Positions 15,582-24,286 of a stretch of DNA of 64,000 bases are shown one piece after another; positions within the stretch are counted from its first letter, which is position 1, and every line of letters starts with the position of its first letter. This stretch comes from Acidobacteriota bacterium (GTDB taxonomy: Bacteria; Acidobacteriota; Blastocatellia; Pyrinomonadales; Pyrinomonadaceae): assembly GCA_025463135.1 (NCBI GenBank), contig JAOAPY010000029.1:1-64000 (forward strand), in the 5' to 3' direction. The position numbers and the translations under genes are program-made. The notes beneath the pieces are model-generated. The model ran no database searches, was not told the DNA's origin, and was given only the letters and a program-made list of their open reading frames with translations.

Positions 15582-18341
15582 ATGCCGAGGCGTAAACGCC
15601 CGACGCCAACTGAGGCTGAGTTCTACAAGCATCCGGAATCGGAGAGCCTTTTGCGTCCTGATGTTGGAACGCAAGCTCAGTTTCGGAAGAAGAAGCCTCC
15701 CAAAACCTACCGCTACGATTCATCGCTGGCTCCAGAGCTTCGTTGGGATGCGCAGAATCCTGCGCGTGAAGAGGGAGAACAGCGGCTCGCGACTGCCACA
15801 GATCAGTTAGCCGAGATTAGAAAGAAGCTTTCAGACGCCGAGATTAAGAAACTGATTGCTGAGAATCCGGATCTCTCGAATGAAGCTGTGCTTCGACTCA
15901 TCGCCGGCAATCTCGAAGCAGCAGAAGAGGCTTTGCGTGAGTTGAAGGCCATGAGCGGTCCATTTCTGAACTGGGCCGGAAAGGCTGAACGGCTCTCATT
16001 CGATGTTCCCACGTTGCCGCTCTTCGTTCACGAGCGGCTGTCGACAAAAGCAATCCTCGAAACTCTCAAGGGACACACGCGTGATCGGCAGGCCGATATG
16101 TTTCAGCTCTTCGGCGACCCGCAGCACTCGGTCACCGATCAGATTCTCGGGGCGTACGAGCACACAGACAAGTGGGTCAATCGAATGATCCTCGGTGACT
16201 CCCTCGTCGTGATGAACTCGCTCTTGCGCTATGAGTTCCTCGGCGAACAAGTCCAGATGATCTATATCGATCCTCCGTATGGCGTGAAGTTTGGATCAAA
16301 CTTCCAGCCGTTCGTACGCAAGCGCGAGGTCACACATAACGATGACGAGGATCTGACGCGTGAGCCAGAAATGGTGCAGGCGTACCGTGACACTTGGGAG
16401 TTGGGGTTGCACTCGTATTTAACTTATTTACGTGACCGCCTTCTTATCTCCCGCGAATTGCTTGCGTCATCTGGAAGCATCTTCGTTCAGATTAGCGATG
16501 AGAATCTTCACCATGTCAGAGAATTGATGGATGAAATTTTCGGCGCGGAAAACTTTTGTGCAATCATCGCATTCGCAAAGACAACGGGCTTCGAAGCCAA
16601 AGTCATTTCAACTGCGGGTGACTATCTAATCTGGTATGCGCGAGAGAAGGAACAAGTGAAATATAACCCGCTTTTTGTTGAAGCGGAACGTACCCCAGGA
16701 ACCGGTGGTTATCGCTGGATTCAATTACCCGATGGCTCAACTCGGGCACTGACTGCAGCAGAACTGCGAGGTGAAGCTGAGATTCCGGAAGGAACTCGCC
16801 TTTATTCGCCAGATAACTTGGTTGCTCAAGGTTCTGCTTCTGGAACACAGCCGTTCAGCTACCAAGGAAAGATTTATGAACCTCCATCTGGCTCGCATTG
16901 GAAAGCAAATTACCCAGAAGGCATGAATCGTTTGGCAGAGGCAAGCCGGCTTCACGTGTCACAGAACACGCTGAGGTTTGTTCGATTCGCTGACGATTTC
17001 CCATGGCAGGATTTGAACTCACTTTGGAGCGATACTTTAACCGGTCAGTTCACCGATCCGAAGATCTACGTGGTTCAGACAAACGCAAAAGTTGTCCAGC
17101 GTTGTATTCTCATGACCACCGACCCCGGCGATTTAGTAGTAGACCCAACGTGCGGCAGCGGAACGACGGCTTACATCGCCGAGCAGTGGGGTCGCCGTTG
17201 GATCACGATTGATACCAGCCGGGTGCCGCTAGCGCTAGCGCGGCAGCGCTTGCTCACCGCGACCTTCCCTTTCTACGAACTGAAAGAAGAGTTGCGAGGA
17301 CCGTTGGGCGGTTTCGATTATAAGCGCAAACAGAACAAGAGAGGCGACGAGGTCGGCGGAATCGTGCCGCACATCACCCTAGGGTCAATTGCCAACAGTG
17401 AGCCCCCGAAGGAAGAGGTTTTAGTCGATCATCCCGAAGTTAAGAGCGGCGTTACGCGTGTAAGTGGTCCCTTCTGGTTTGAGGCAACAATTCCAACGCC
17501 CGTTGATTGGGAAGGTGATGGGGTCGAAGACAGCGGCGTAGCCGACGACTACGGCTCGTTCGTTGAGCGCATGCTGGAGGTTCTACGTCGAAGTCCGGTG
17601 CTGCGACTCGAAGGAAACCGAACTGTCGCCTTCAAGAATGTTCGGCCTCCGGCGAAGACGCTTTCACTTTCGGCGGAAGCTCTGGTCGAGAACGGTGACG
17701 AGAAGCCAGTGGCTTTTGTTTTCGGCCCGGAGAACGGCGCCGTAAGCGAGAAGCTAGTCTTTGAAGCGGCGCGCGAAGCCTATGCAAAGAGCTACACGCA
17801 TCTCTACGTGATTGGGTTTGCGATTCAGCCAAATGCTCGAACGCTCGTCGATAACTGCGCTGAAGTCGTTGGGATTCCGGCCACGTATGTACAAGCCACG
17901 CCGGACTTGATGATGGGCGATCTCTTGAAGCACATGCGCAGCAGTCAGATCTTTAGCGTGTGTGGATTGCCAGAGATTAAGGTTCACCGCCAAGATTCAA
18001 AGGAAGGCCCGCATCAATATCAAGTTGAGTTGGTAGGCCTGGACGTTTTCGATCCGATGACCATGGAAGTTGACCACGAGCCGGGCGGCGATGTGCCGGC
18101 GTGGTTCCTCGATACCAATTACAACGAATTGAGTTTTCACGTCAGCCAGGCATTCTTCCCGCGTACCAGCGCCTGGGACAACCTCAAGCGCTCGTTAAAA
18201 GGCGTGTATGAAGACAGCGTCTGGGAACACCTCGCCAGCAACAAAAGCGAGCCATTCGAAGCCGGCGAGCATAAACAGATCGCTGTGAAAGTTATAGATG
18301 ATCGTGGCAACGAACTTCTCGTAGTCGAGAAGCTTAAGTAA
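15582..18341 (+). CDS. Type III-like site-specific DNA methyltransferase (beta-class, N6-adenine)
   Basis: A 919-residue modification subunit. The catalytic motif DPPY is at 230-233 (MIYIDPPYGVKFGSNF) and the SAM-binding motif DPTCGSGT at ~521-528, in beta-class order (catalytic before SAM motif), as in Mod subunits. The N-terminal 150 residues are helical and charged, and a target-recognition region lies between the motifs at ~330-470. It is ~270 residues longer than common Mod proteins: the C-terminal part (~600-919, with KLVFEAAREAYAKSYTHLYVIGFA) is an extra domain that I recall only in methyltransferases partnered with BPTD_3080-type endonucleases. It should protect host sites by adenine methylation. 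The next gene starts six bases after its stop. Confidence 0.88.
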   Translation: MPRRKRPTPTEAEFYKHPESESLLRPDVGTQAQFRKKKPPKTYRYDSSLAPELRWDAQNPAREEGEQRLATATDQLAEIRKKLSDAEIKKLIAENPDLSNEAVLRLIAGNLEAAEEALRELKAMSGPFLNWAGKAERLSFDVPTLPLFVHERLSTKAILETLKGHTRDRQADMFQLFGDPQHSVTDQILGAYEHTDKWVNRMILGDSLVVMNSLLRYEFLGEQVQMIYIDPPYGVKFGSNFQPFVRKREVTHNDDEDLTREPEMVQAYRDTWELGLHSYLTYLRDRLLISRELLASSGSIFVQISDENLHHVRELMDEIFGAENFCAIIAFAKTTGFEAKVISTAGDYLIWYAREKEQVKYNPLFVEAERTPGTGGYRWIQLPDGSTRALTAAELRGEAEIPEGTRLYSPDNLVAQGSASGTQPFSYQGKIYEPPSGSHWKANYPEGMNRLAEASRLHVSQNTLRFVRFADDFPWQDLNSLWSDTLTGQFTDPKIYVVQTNAKVVQRCILMTTDPGDLVVDPTCGSGTTAYIAEQWGRRWITIDTSRVPLALARQRLLTATFPFYELKEELRGPLGGFDYKRKQNKRGDEVGGIVPHITLGSIANSEPPKEEVLVDHPEVKSGVTRVSGPFWFEATIPTPVDWEGDGVEDSGVADDYGSFVERMLEVLRRSPVLRLEGNRTVAFKNVRPPAKTLSLSAEALVENGDEKPVAFVFGPENGAVSEKLVFEAAREAYAKSYTHLYVIGFAIQPNARTLVDNCAEVVGIPATYVQATPDLMMGDLLKHMRSSQIFSVCGLPEIKVHRQDSKEGPHQYQVELVGLDVFDPMTMEVDHEPGGDVPAWFLDTNYNELSFHVSQAFFPRTSAWDNLKRSLKGVYEDSVWEHLASNKSEPFEAGEHKQIAVKVIDDRGNELLVVEKLK

Positions 18342-18347
18342 GCCATT

Positions 18348-19991
18348 ATGATTAACCAAGTCACAATTCGAAACTTCAAGCGTTTCCGCGAAGTAACTTT
18401 TGACTTACCTGGCCACATCGTGGTCGCCGGCCCCAACAATACTGGAAGGACAACTCTGCTTCAGGCAATGGCGGCATGGGGACTTGCCTTGAACCGCTGG
18501 AAACAGCTTGAGGATCGGCATAAGCACGGTACTGCATATGTAAGGGCTCCTTTAGCGAGGCAGGCGTTTTCAGCAGTTCCACTACGCGGCTTCGACTTAC
18601 TTTGGACTGATCGAAGTGCTCGTACTCCGATAGAGATAGTGGTGCGAAGTGATCGAGGCTGGACAGTTGGAATGGAAATCATCCCGGATTCAACCGAGCA
18701 AGTTTATGTTCGGCCCATGAGCGACGCCAATCAGAATGCGCTTCAGGATGACGACTTGATGGAGACTGTCTACATTCCGCCCATGACCGGTTTGAGCACC
18801 GACGAACCTGTATATAGACGTCCCAAGGTTGATCAATTACTTGGTCAGGGGAAGCCGGGAGAAATCATCAGAAACCTTTTAGTCGAGGCTCATCAATCTG
18901 AGGAAGCATGGTCAGAACTCAGCAAGTGCATCGACAGAATGTTTCGTTATGAAATTCTGCCGCCGGACGCAACTGGCGCGGATATTATCGCGGAATATCG
19001 AGAGCGACCAGGAGGACCACGACTGGATGTTGCCAGCGCGGGAAGTGGCTTTCAGCAAGTCTTGATGCTGCTTACTTTTCTTCACACGCGCGGCAAATCG
19101 GTCTTGCTGCTTGACGAACCTGACGCTCACCTTCACATAATCCTGCAAGATGTGATCTTCAGCGAACTTCACACTGTTGCTCTAAAGAAGAATTCGCAGC
19201 TGATTGTTGCGACGCACTCAGAAGTCATAATCAATTCGGTAGAGCCCCGTCTACTTTGCGCAATGCTGGCAACACCGCGATTGCTGGATAGTGTAGCTGA
19301 TCAGGCAAGTCTCGTGTCCGCATTAAGAGTGTTAACCCCGATTGAGATTATGGAAGCGGTAGATGCTCCCGGCGTAATGTATCTGGAAGGCCATACAGAT
19401 TTGAGTATCCTTCGGGAGTGGGCAAGAATTCTGAACCATCCCGCGCTTGAAACGTTGACCACTAGACTGTTTTGGCAGCCGACGAGTTTCGCAACACGAT
19501 CAGGTGCTAAGGGTACGAAGTCAAAGGAGCACTATGATGCCCTACAGCTAATCAAGAAGATGCCAGGATTGGAACTTATTGACGGAGACGCGCATCCCGA
19601 CATTCAAAACAAGATCACGGGAGAGGGGCTTCAACGTCTTCGGTGGCGACGGTATGAAATTGAAAGCTACTTAATTCATCCCCACGCTCTCGAACGATAT
19701 GTTGAGAAGGTAGTGGGGAAGGAAGCCGCCGCGCCCCATATCGCCGACTTACGAAAGTATCTCGATGACAACTTCCCGCCGGCTGCCATTCGAGATCCCT
19801 TAGGGGACCATGCATTTCTAAATAGTACGAAGGCGAGAACTGAAGTCCTCCCGCCAGCATTGTCAGCCGCGGGCCTTCCCGGAATTCCTTACACCGAATA
19901 TCACGAGATTGCTGCTGTCATGTTGGCTGAGGAGATTCATCCGGAAGTAACAGAGAAGCTCGACGGCATTCAAAAGGCATTCGGTTTATGA
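18348..19991 (+). CDS. OLD-like AAA/ABC ATPase with C-terminal TOPRIM domain, part of the restriction operon
   Basis: A 547-residue protein with an SMC/RecF-like ATPase: N-terminal strand and P-loop GPNNTGRTT (28-36), signature region SAGSGFQQVL (~230-239), Walker B LLLDEP (D256, E257) and the H-loop ATHSE (~289-293). The C-terminal part has TOPRIM features: Glu347 in YLEGHTDLSIL and Asp412/Asp414 in LIDGDAH, plus a basic RRYEIES motif. OLD-family proteins are nucleases that act in phage defence. Oddly, the P-loop lysine is arginine (R34, codon AGG). The gene is wedged between methyltransferase and helicase-nuclease, overlapping the latter by four bases (ATGA). Its role in restriction is inferred from position. 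Confidence 0.83.
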   Translation: MINQVTIRNFKRFREVTFDLPGHIVVAGPNNTGRTTLLQAMAAWGLALNRWKQLEDRHKHGTAYVRAPLARQAFSAVPLRGFDLLWTDRSARTPIEIVVRSDRGWTVGMEIIPDSTEQVYVRPMSDANQNALQDDDLMETVYIPPMTGLSTDEPVYRRPKVDQLLGQGKPGEIIRNLLVEAHQSEEAWSELSKCIDRMFRYEILPPDATGADIIAEYRERPGGPRLDVASAGSGFQQVLMLLTFLHTRGKSVLLLDEPDAHLHIILQDVIFSELHTVALKKNSQLIVATHSEVIINSVEPRLLCAMLATPRLLDSVADQASLVSALRVLTPIEIMEAVDAPGVMYLEGHTDLSILREWARILNHPALETLTTRLFWQPTSFATRSGAKGTKSKEHYDALQLIKKMPGLELIDGDAHPDIQNKITGEGLQRLRWRRYEIESYLIHPHALERYVEKVVGKEAAAPHIADLRKYLDDNFPPAAIRDPLGDHAFLNSTKARTEVLPPALSAAGLPGIPYTEYHEIAAVMLAEEIHPEVTEKLDGIQKAFGL

Positions 19992-22900
19992 GCAATTATC
20001 AAGTTCCAGAACCAATCATAAACTCGCCGTACGACGAGCCGAAGCAGCACTGGAATATTGTCGAAGGCGAACAGCCGCAACTCTTGCCCGATCGCAGGCC
20101 GGCACTTTACTTTTACCGCGATCCAAAAGTGAGGATCAGCAAAGACTATCGTGGAGATCGGGGCGTCCCAATTGAACTAAAGCTAGTGAACCTGATTCGT
20201 GAGCGAGTGAAAGCGTGGCGAGCTGCGGGTTATCCCGGCGTGACGCGCACGACGAGTGAATTGCTTCAATGGTGGAGGCGAGAAGGACGAGAGAAGCGTT
20301 TGTTCTTCGCTCAGATTGAAGCGGCCGAAACCATTATTTTCCTGACAGAAGCGCGCGCGGATTTTCGACAAGGAATTGAAGTCCCACGCGACGAGCCCAG
20401 TGAAGAGAGAAAGAATGAGGGCTATCGTGGCTTTCTTCGCTATGCCTGCAAGATGGCAACTGGTACGGGCAAGACGACCGTCATGGCAATGGTCGCGGCC
20501 TGGAGCATTCTTAATAAGCTGTCGAACCGAAGCGACGCCCGCTTCTCAGATGCCGTGCTAGTCGTCTGTCCGAACGTAACAATTCGCGATCGCCTGAACG
20601 AACTGAAACCTGAGCTTGGAGAGGCGAGTGTTTACAAGACCCGCGACATCGTCTCCGAGCCATTGTTGAAGATGTTGACTCAGGGGAAAGTGATAGTCAC
20701 GAACTGGCATGTCTTCGAACCACAGACTGTGCAACAGGGTGGCGTCAGCTCGAAAGTGATCAAAGCGGGAGTCCGCGAGAAAAAGATCGAGACGATCATA
20801 ATCGGCCCCAGGAAAACTTCCGCGCGCGGGCATCGTTATCTGACACCAAGCGAATTGAATCGGCAGATTGCGGCCGGGTTATTGACCGTTCTTAAAGAAG
20901 AGAGGGACAAGTCGGGTGCGCTGCAGCGCGTGAAGGTCGAGTCCGTCCGATTTGTAAAGAGCGATACTGCTTTGATCGGAGAGGTCTTGCGCGATATCGG
21001 CGGGAAAAAGAATCTGCTCGTTATGAACGACGAAGCCCATCACGCTTATCGTATTAGGCGGGATGAGCCGGAATCAGAGCTAGAAGAGGACATGTTCGGC
21101 GAGGAAGACGAGGCCGAAGAGTTCTTTAAAGAAGCAACCGTCTGGATCGATGGACTGGACAAGGTCCAGAAACTGAGAGGTATTAATCTTTGCTTGGACT
21201 TCTCAGCGACGCCGTACTTTCTGGGACGAGTTGGCCAGGCAGCAAATCGACCATTTCCCTGGGTCATGAGCGACTTCGGTTTGATTGATGCAATTGAATC
21301 AGGCCTAGTGAAAATTCCGCAGCTTGCGATACGTGATAACACCGGCTCATCGATTCCAGGTTATTTCAACATCTGGCACTGGATATTGCCGCAACTGACA
21401 CCGGCAGAGCGAGGCGGGAAAAAGGCGCGACCAAAGCCCGAAGCGATTCTTAAGTATGCCCACACTCCAATAGCAATGCTCGGATCGCTTTGGGAAAAAG
21501 ATTTGGAGGAATCTGCCCAGAACGGCGACGATACGCGGCCGCCAGTTTTCATAATCGTCTGCAAAGATACTCCGCTTGCTAAGGTCGTCTATGATTGGAT
21601 TGGGGAGGGGAAGTGTCCAGCTGGGATTCCGCCCTCAAAGATCGATGGCTTTAGAAACAACGGCAATCGAAACACTATTCGTGTCGACTCCAAGGTGGTT
21701 CATGAGACAAACAGCGGCGAGTCTAAAAGCGATGAGGTGCGTTGGATGCGATTTACCTTGGACACTGTGGGCCGGGTGAACTGGCCAAAGGACGGTCTCG
21801 GACGCCCAATCTATCCGTCGGGATTTGAAGAACTGGCAATAAGACGTGGGGAGCCGCTGACCCCACCTGGCCGGGACGTTCGGTGCATTGTTAGCGTGGC
21901 GATGTTAACTGAAGGCTGGGACTGCAACACTGTGACGCATATTGTTGGACTGCGTCCATTCATGTCCCAATTGCTGTGCGAACAGGTTGTCGGCCGCGGC
22001 TTGCGACGAAAGAGCTATGAGACTGTTGAGGGGGACAAATTCCCTGAAGAAGTGGCGAAGGTCTTTGGCGTTCCCTTTGAAGTGATCCCGTTCAAAACGT
22101 CAACGGGACCTGCACTGGCGCCGGTTAAGCGCTTCCATGTGCACGCCATCCCGCAGAAATCTGAGTTCGAAATCAAGTTTCCACGGGTCGAGGGTTTTAC
22201 GCAGGCGATCCGAAATCGCGTGACTGTGGAATGGAGTTCAGTGCCGTCCATAACGCTCGATCCGCTGAGAATCCCTCCAGAAGTTGAAGTTAAGGGATTG
22301 AGTGTGAGCAACCATGGCCGGCTATCTTTGAGCGGCCCGGGGCGAGTCGATGATGTGAAGCTCACAGCGTTTAGGGCAAGGCGTAGGCTGCAGGAATTGG
22401 TTTTCGATCTCGCTGCCCACTTGACCGATCGGTATGTAAAGCAGCCGAGTTGCGAGATTCCCGCTCACGTCCTGTTTCCTCAGCTTGCATCAATCATTGG
22501 GCGCTATGTGAAAGAGAAAGTTCGCGCCCACGCACCAGCAGATAATAAAGATCTATTCCTGGCGCCATACTACGGTTGGCTCGTTGAGATACTGCTGGAA
22601 GCGATACGCCCGGACACATCCCAAGGTGAAGCACCAGAGCTTCCCATTTATGAATCGACGCGCGGTCCTGGTTCTACCGAAGACGTGGACTTTTGGACGA
22701 GTCGCGAAGTGTTTGAAGTGCATAAGAGTCACCTCAATTACGTCGTTGCAGATACGAAGAGCTGGGAGCAGTCGGCGGCGTTCCAAATTGACAAGAGTCC
22801 TTCCGTGAAATCTTTCGTCAAAAACGCTAGTCTTGGATTCGCAATTCCATACTTACACAATGGCCAAATGCACGATTACGTACCTGATTTCATAATCGAA

Positions 22901-23089
22901 CTCGAGTCTGAAGAACGCAGTCATCTTATTCTTGAAGTGAAAGGCTATGACCCCTTGGAAGAGGTGAAGACGGCTGCGGCTGAGCGCTGGATTTGTGCCG
23001 TTAACAGAAATGGCCGCTTTGGCAAGTGGCAGTACAAACTAATCAAGAAGATTTCGGATGTAGGGGCGTCTATCCAAGCCGCGCGTTGA
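19988..23089 (+). CDS. Type III-like restriction endonuclease (DEAD/DEAH helicase plus PD-(D/E)XK nuclease)
   Basis: A 1033-residue restriction subunit. The superfamily 2 helicase core has P-loop ATGTGKT (157-163), NDEAHHA (DEAH at 348-351), SATPYF (motif III-like) and a C-terminal RecA domain with the CEQVVGRGLRRK motif VI. The last ~70 residues hold a PD-(D/E)XK nuclease: Asp967 in YVPDFII, Glu983 and Lys985 in LILEVKG. The opening (QVPEPIINSPYDEPKQHW) and the GYPGVTRTTSELLQWWRREGR segment are as I remember them for the BPTD_3080 family of endonucleases. It would translocate on or unwind unmethylated DNA and cleave it. All helicase and nuclease residues are present, so it should be active. 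Confidence 0.88.
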   Translation: MSNYQVPEPIINSPYDEPKQHWNIVEGEQPQLLPDRRPALYFYRDPKVRISKDYRGDRGVPIELKLVNLIRERVKAWRAAGYPGVTRTTSELLQWWRREGREKRLFFAQIEAAETIIFLTEARADFRQGIEVPRDEPSEERKNEGYRGFLRYACKMATGTGKTTVMAMVAAWSILNKLSNRSDARFSDAVLVVCPNVTIRDRLNELKPELGEASVYKTRDIVSEPLLKMLTQGKVIVTNWHVFEPQTVQQGGVSSKVIKAGVREKKIETIIIGPRKTSARGHRYLTPSELNRQIAAGLLTVLKEERDKSGALQRVKVESVRFVKSDTALIGEVLRDIGGKKNLLVMNDEAHHAYRIRRDEPESELEEDMFGEEDEAEEFFKEATVWIDGLDKVQKLRGINLCLDFSATPYFLGRVGQAANRPFPWVMSDFGLIDAIESGLVKIPQLAIRDNTGSSIPGYFNIWHWILPQLTPAERGGKKARPKPEAILKYAHTPIAMLGSLWEKDLEESAQNGDDTRPPVFIIVCKDTPLAKVVYDWIGEGKCPAGIPPSKIDGFRNNGNRNTIRVDSKVVHETNSGESKSDEVRWMRFTLDTVGRVNWPKDGLGRPIYPSGFEELAIRRGEPLTPPGRDVRCIVSVAMLTEGWDCNTVTHIVGLRPFMSQLLCEQVVGRGLRRKSYETVEGDKFPEEVAKVFGVPFEVIPFKTSTGPALAPVKRFHVHAIPQKSEFEIKFPRVEGFTQAIRNRVTVEWSSVPSITLDPLRIPPEVEVKGLSVSNHGRLSLSGPGRVDDVKLTAFRARRRLQELVFDLAAHLTDRYVKQPSCEIPAHVLFPQLASIIGRYVKEKVRAHAPADNKDLFLAPYYGWLVEILLEAIRPDTSQGEAPELPIYESTRGPGSTEDVDFWTSREVFEVHKSHLNYVVADTKSWEQSAAFQIDKSPSVKSFVKNASLGFAIPYLHNGQMHDYVPDFIIELESEERSHLILEVKGYDPLEEVKTAAAERWICAVNRNGRFGKWQYKLIKKISDVGASIQAAR

Positions 23090-23284
23090 GCATATCGCTT
23101 CCTAGGACGAAACGAATCGGCCTTCTGACGCAATACTAAGCACCTTGACGCTGCACCGGCGCGGAAAAAGAACCAGGCTGTGTAGTTCGTTGTCTGGGGT
23201 CAGTCACCGATGTTACGAGGCGGGATAAGTGACCCCTGGAACCTCGGGGAGAAGCCGATCAATCTAACTTCGGGTCGAGATCAA

Positions 23285-23730
23285 ACCAGAATTATTACGC
23301 CGCGCGGGTGACGACCTCGATGCGCTTACGCACCGCTTCCCGCGATGCGCGCAATGGCACTGCTGATGCGACATGGAGTTACCGACCGGAGCGGCGATGG
23401 CAAATTCTTTGAATTCTATCCAGCGGGCAGTTTGTTTTGCTGGGAACTGCGTTGTCGTGGCTATAAGCGACTCGATGCTGAATGTGGTGGATTTCGGCGG
23501 GAGATTCTGGATAAGTTGCGAGGCTAAACACTCCTGGCTTGAAAGTACCCGATAGTTTTGCGGACCCCTCTGACACGCCCGATGCTCTGACTGCCTCCTT
23601 AACCGCGCGTGCAGCTTCGCAAGGGCTGACCATCAATCCGAGTGCTGCTCAGGTTGCCGCTCTCTGGGACGTTATTACTCTGGGAAGTCATTCATTGTCC
23701 TTCGTATGCGACGAAGTCGTAAATTGGTAA
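23285..23730 (+). pseudogene. Decayed DUF429-family (RNase H-fold, predicted nuclease) gene
   Basis: Pieces of a DUF429 protein can be read in order but in different frames: a first piece with RVTT-MRLRT around 23295-23340, then DRSGDGKFFEFYPAGSLFCWELRCRGYKR followed by ILDKLRG and a stop (about 23380-23526), and then SDTPDALTASLTARAASQGLT (about 23570-23630) in a shifted frame. The family pattern (EVYPAA, a GYK motif, then a D-A-A-L-TA-RA helix) is recognisable. No single frame covers it, so it is a remnant. It directly follows the restriction operon. Confidence 0.5.
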
Positions 23731-23800
23731 ATTAGAGAGGCTAGGGTCCTGACTCCTGGAGTTCGCGCAACAAAAGAAGCCGTCCTTCGTGGTTGTTTCT

Positions 23801-23963
23801 TCAGTCCCGGAGGGACGAAATGTTTATGGAATCAGGAACACACAAGAACCTAAAAGCTCTGGAGGAGCGAAGTGTCTTGTCATTGGGGACATTCCGCTCC
23901 TCTGGAGCTGAGACGATTTCTTCCAGATCTATTTCTATAAACATTTCGTCCCTCCGGGACTGA
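23801..23963. repeat. Palindromic MITE-like element, family 1, copy B (best-preserved)
   Basis: The 27 bases at 23801-23827 (TCAGTCCCGGAGGGACGAAA then TGTTTAT) are the exact reverse complement of 23937-23963. The inner part repeats the theme (GCTCTGGAGGAGCGAAGTG against CATTCCGCTCCTCTGGAGC). The whole can fold as a nearly complete hairpin. No target duplication is obvious at the edges. Confidence 0.85.
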
Positions 23964-24118
23964 ATCCAAAATGATCGGATGCCTGGAATCATTGTGACAA
24001 TAACTCTAGCGACACAACACCAGGTTGTCCGCGGTTAGTGGCTGGCTTTGGATGTCTTGAAAAGTCTCGCAACAATAAGCCCAGCTGTTCGGTAGTGCGC
24101 CAGTTTCGCAGCAGACGT

Positions 24119-24147
24119 TCGATAAACTTATAAAGCTTATCGGACTA
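24119..24147. repeat. Short hairpin of the CGACAAACT-AGTTTGTCG family, diverged copy
   Basis: GATAAACTTATAAAGCTTATC is a diverged member of the hairpin seen at 28408-28427, 29671-29721 and 49856-49881. It lies in the non-coding stretch between the DUF429 remnant and the serine hydrolase gene. Confidence 0.45.
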
Positions 24148-24163
24148 TCAAACTGACTACCCA

Positions 24164-24272
24164 ACACGGGCGGGACGCCCGGCCACCAGGATGCCTCTGC
24201 ACGACCCATCCGCTGACGCGGGTGGTACTGACTCGACGCCACACACACGGGCGGGAGGCCCGTGCCACACCC
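24164..24272. repeat. CACGGGCGGGA...CCCGTG palindrome cluster
   Basis: CACGGGCGGGACGCCCGG (24165 onward) and CACACGGGCGGGAGGCCCGTG (24246-24265) are two hairpins that flank a GCTGACGCGGGTGGTACTGACT unit. The latter unit recurs at 26440-26465 and, diverged, at 45525-45546. The right hairpin ends 15 bases before the ATG of the serine hydrolase, leaving just room for its ribosome site. Confidence 0.6.
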
Positions 24273-24286
24273 ATGAGGAGAGCACA

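Noticed and set aside
15582-23089. BREX or DISARM system
   Set aside because: No pglZ, brxC, drmA or drmB-type gene is present; the methyltransferase, the helicase and the PD-(D/E)XK end fit a type III-like system.
23379-23636. Minus-strand 85-codon frame over the DUF429 remnant
   Set aside because: The recognisable DUF429 pieces are on the plus strand; the minus frame has no family pattern.
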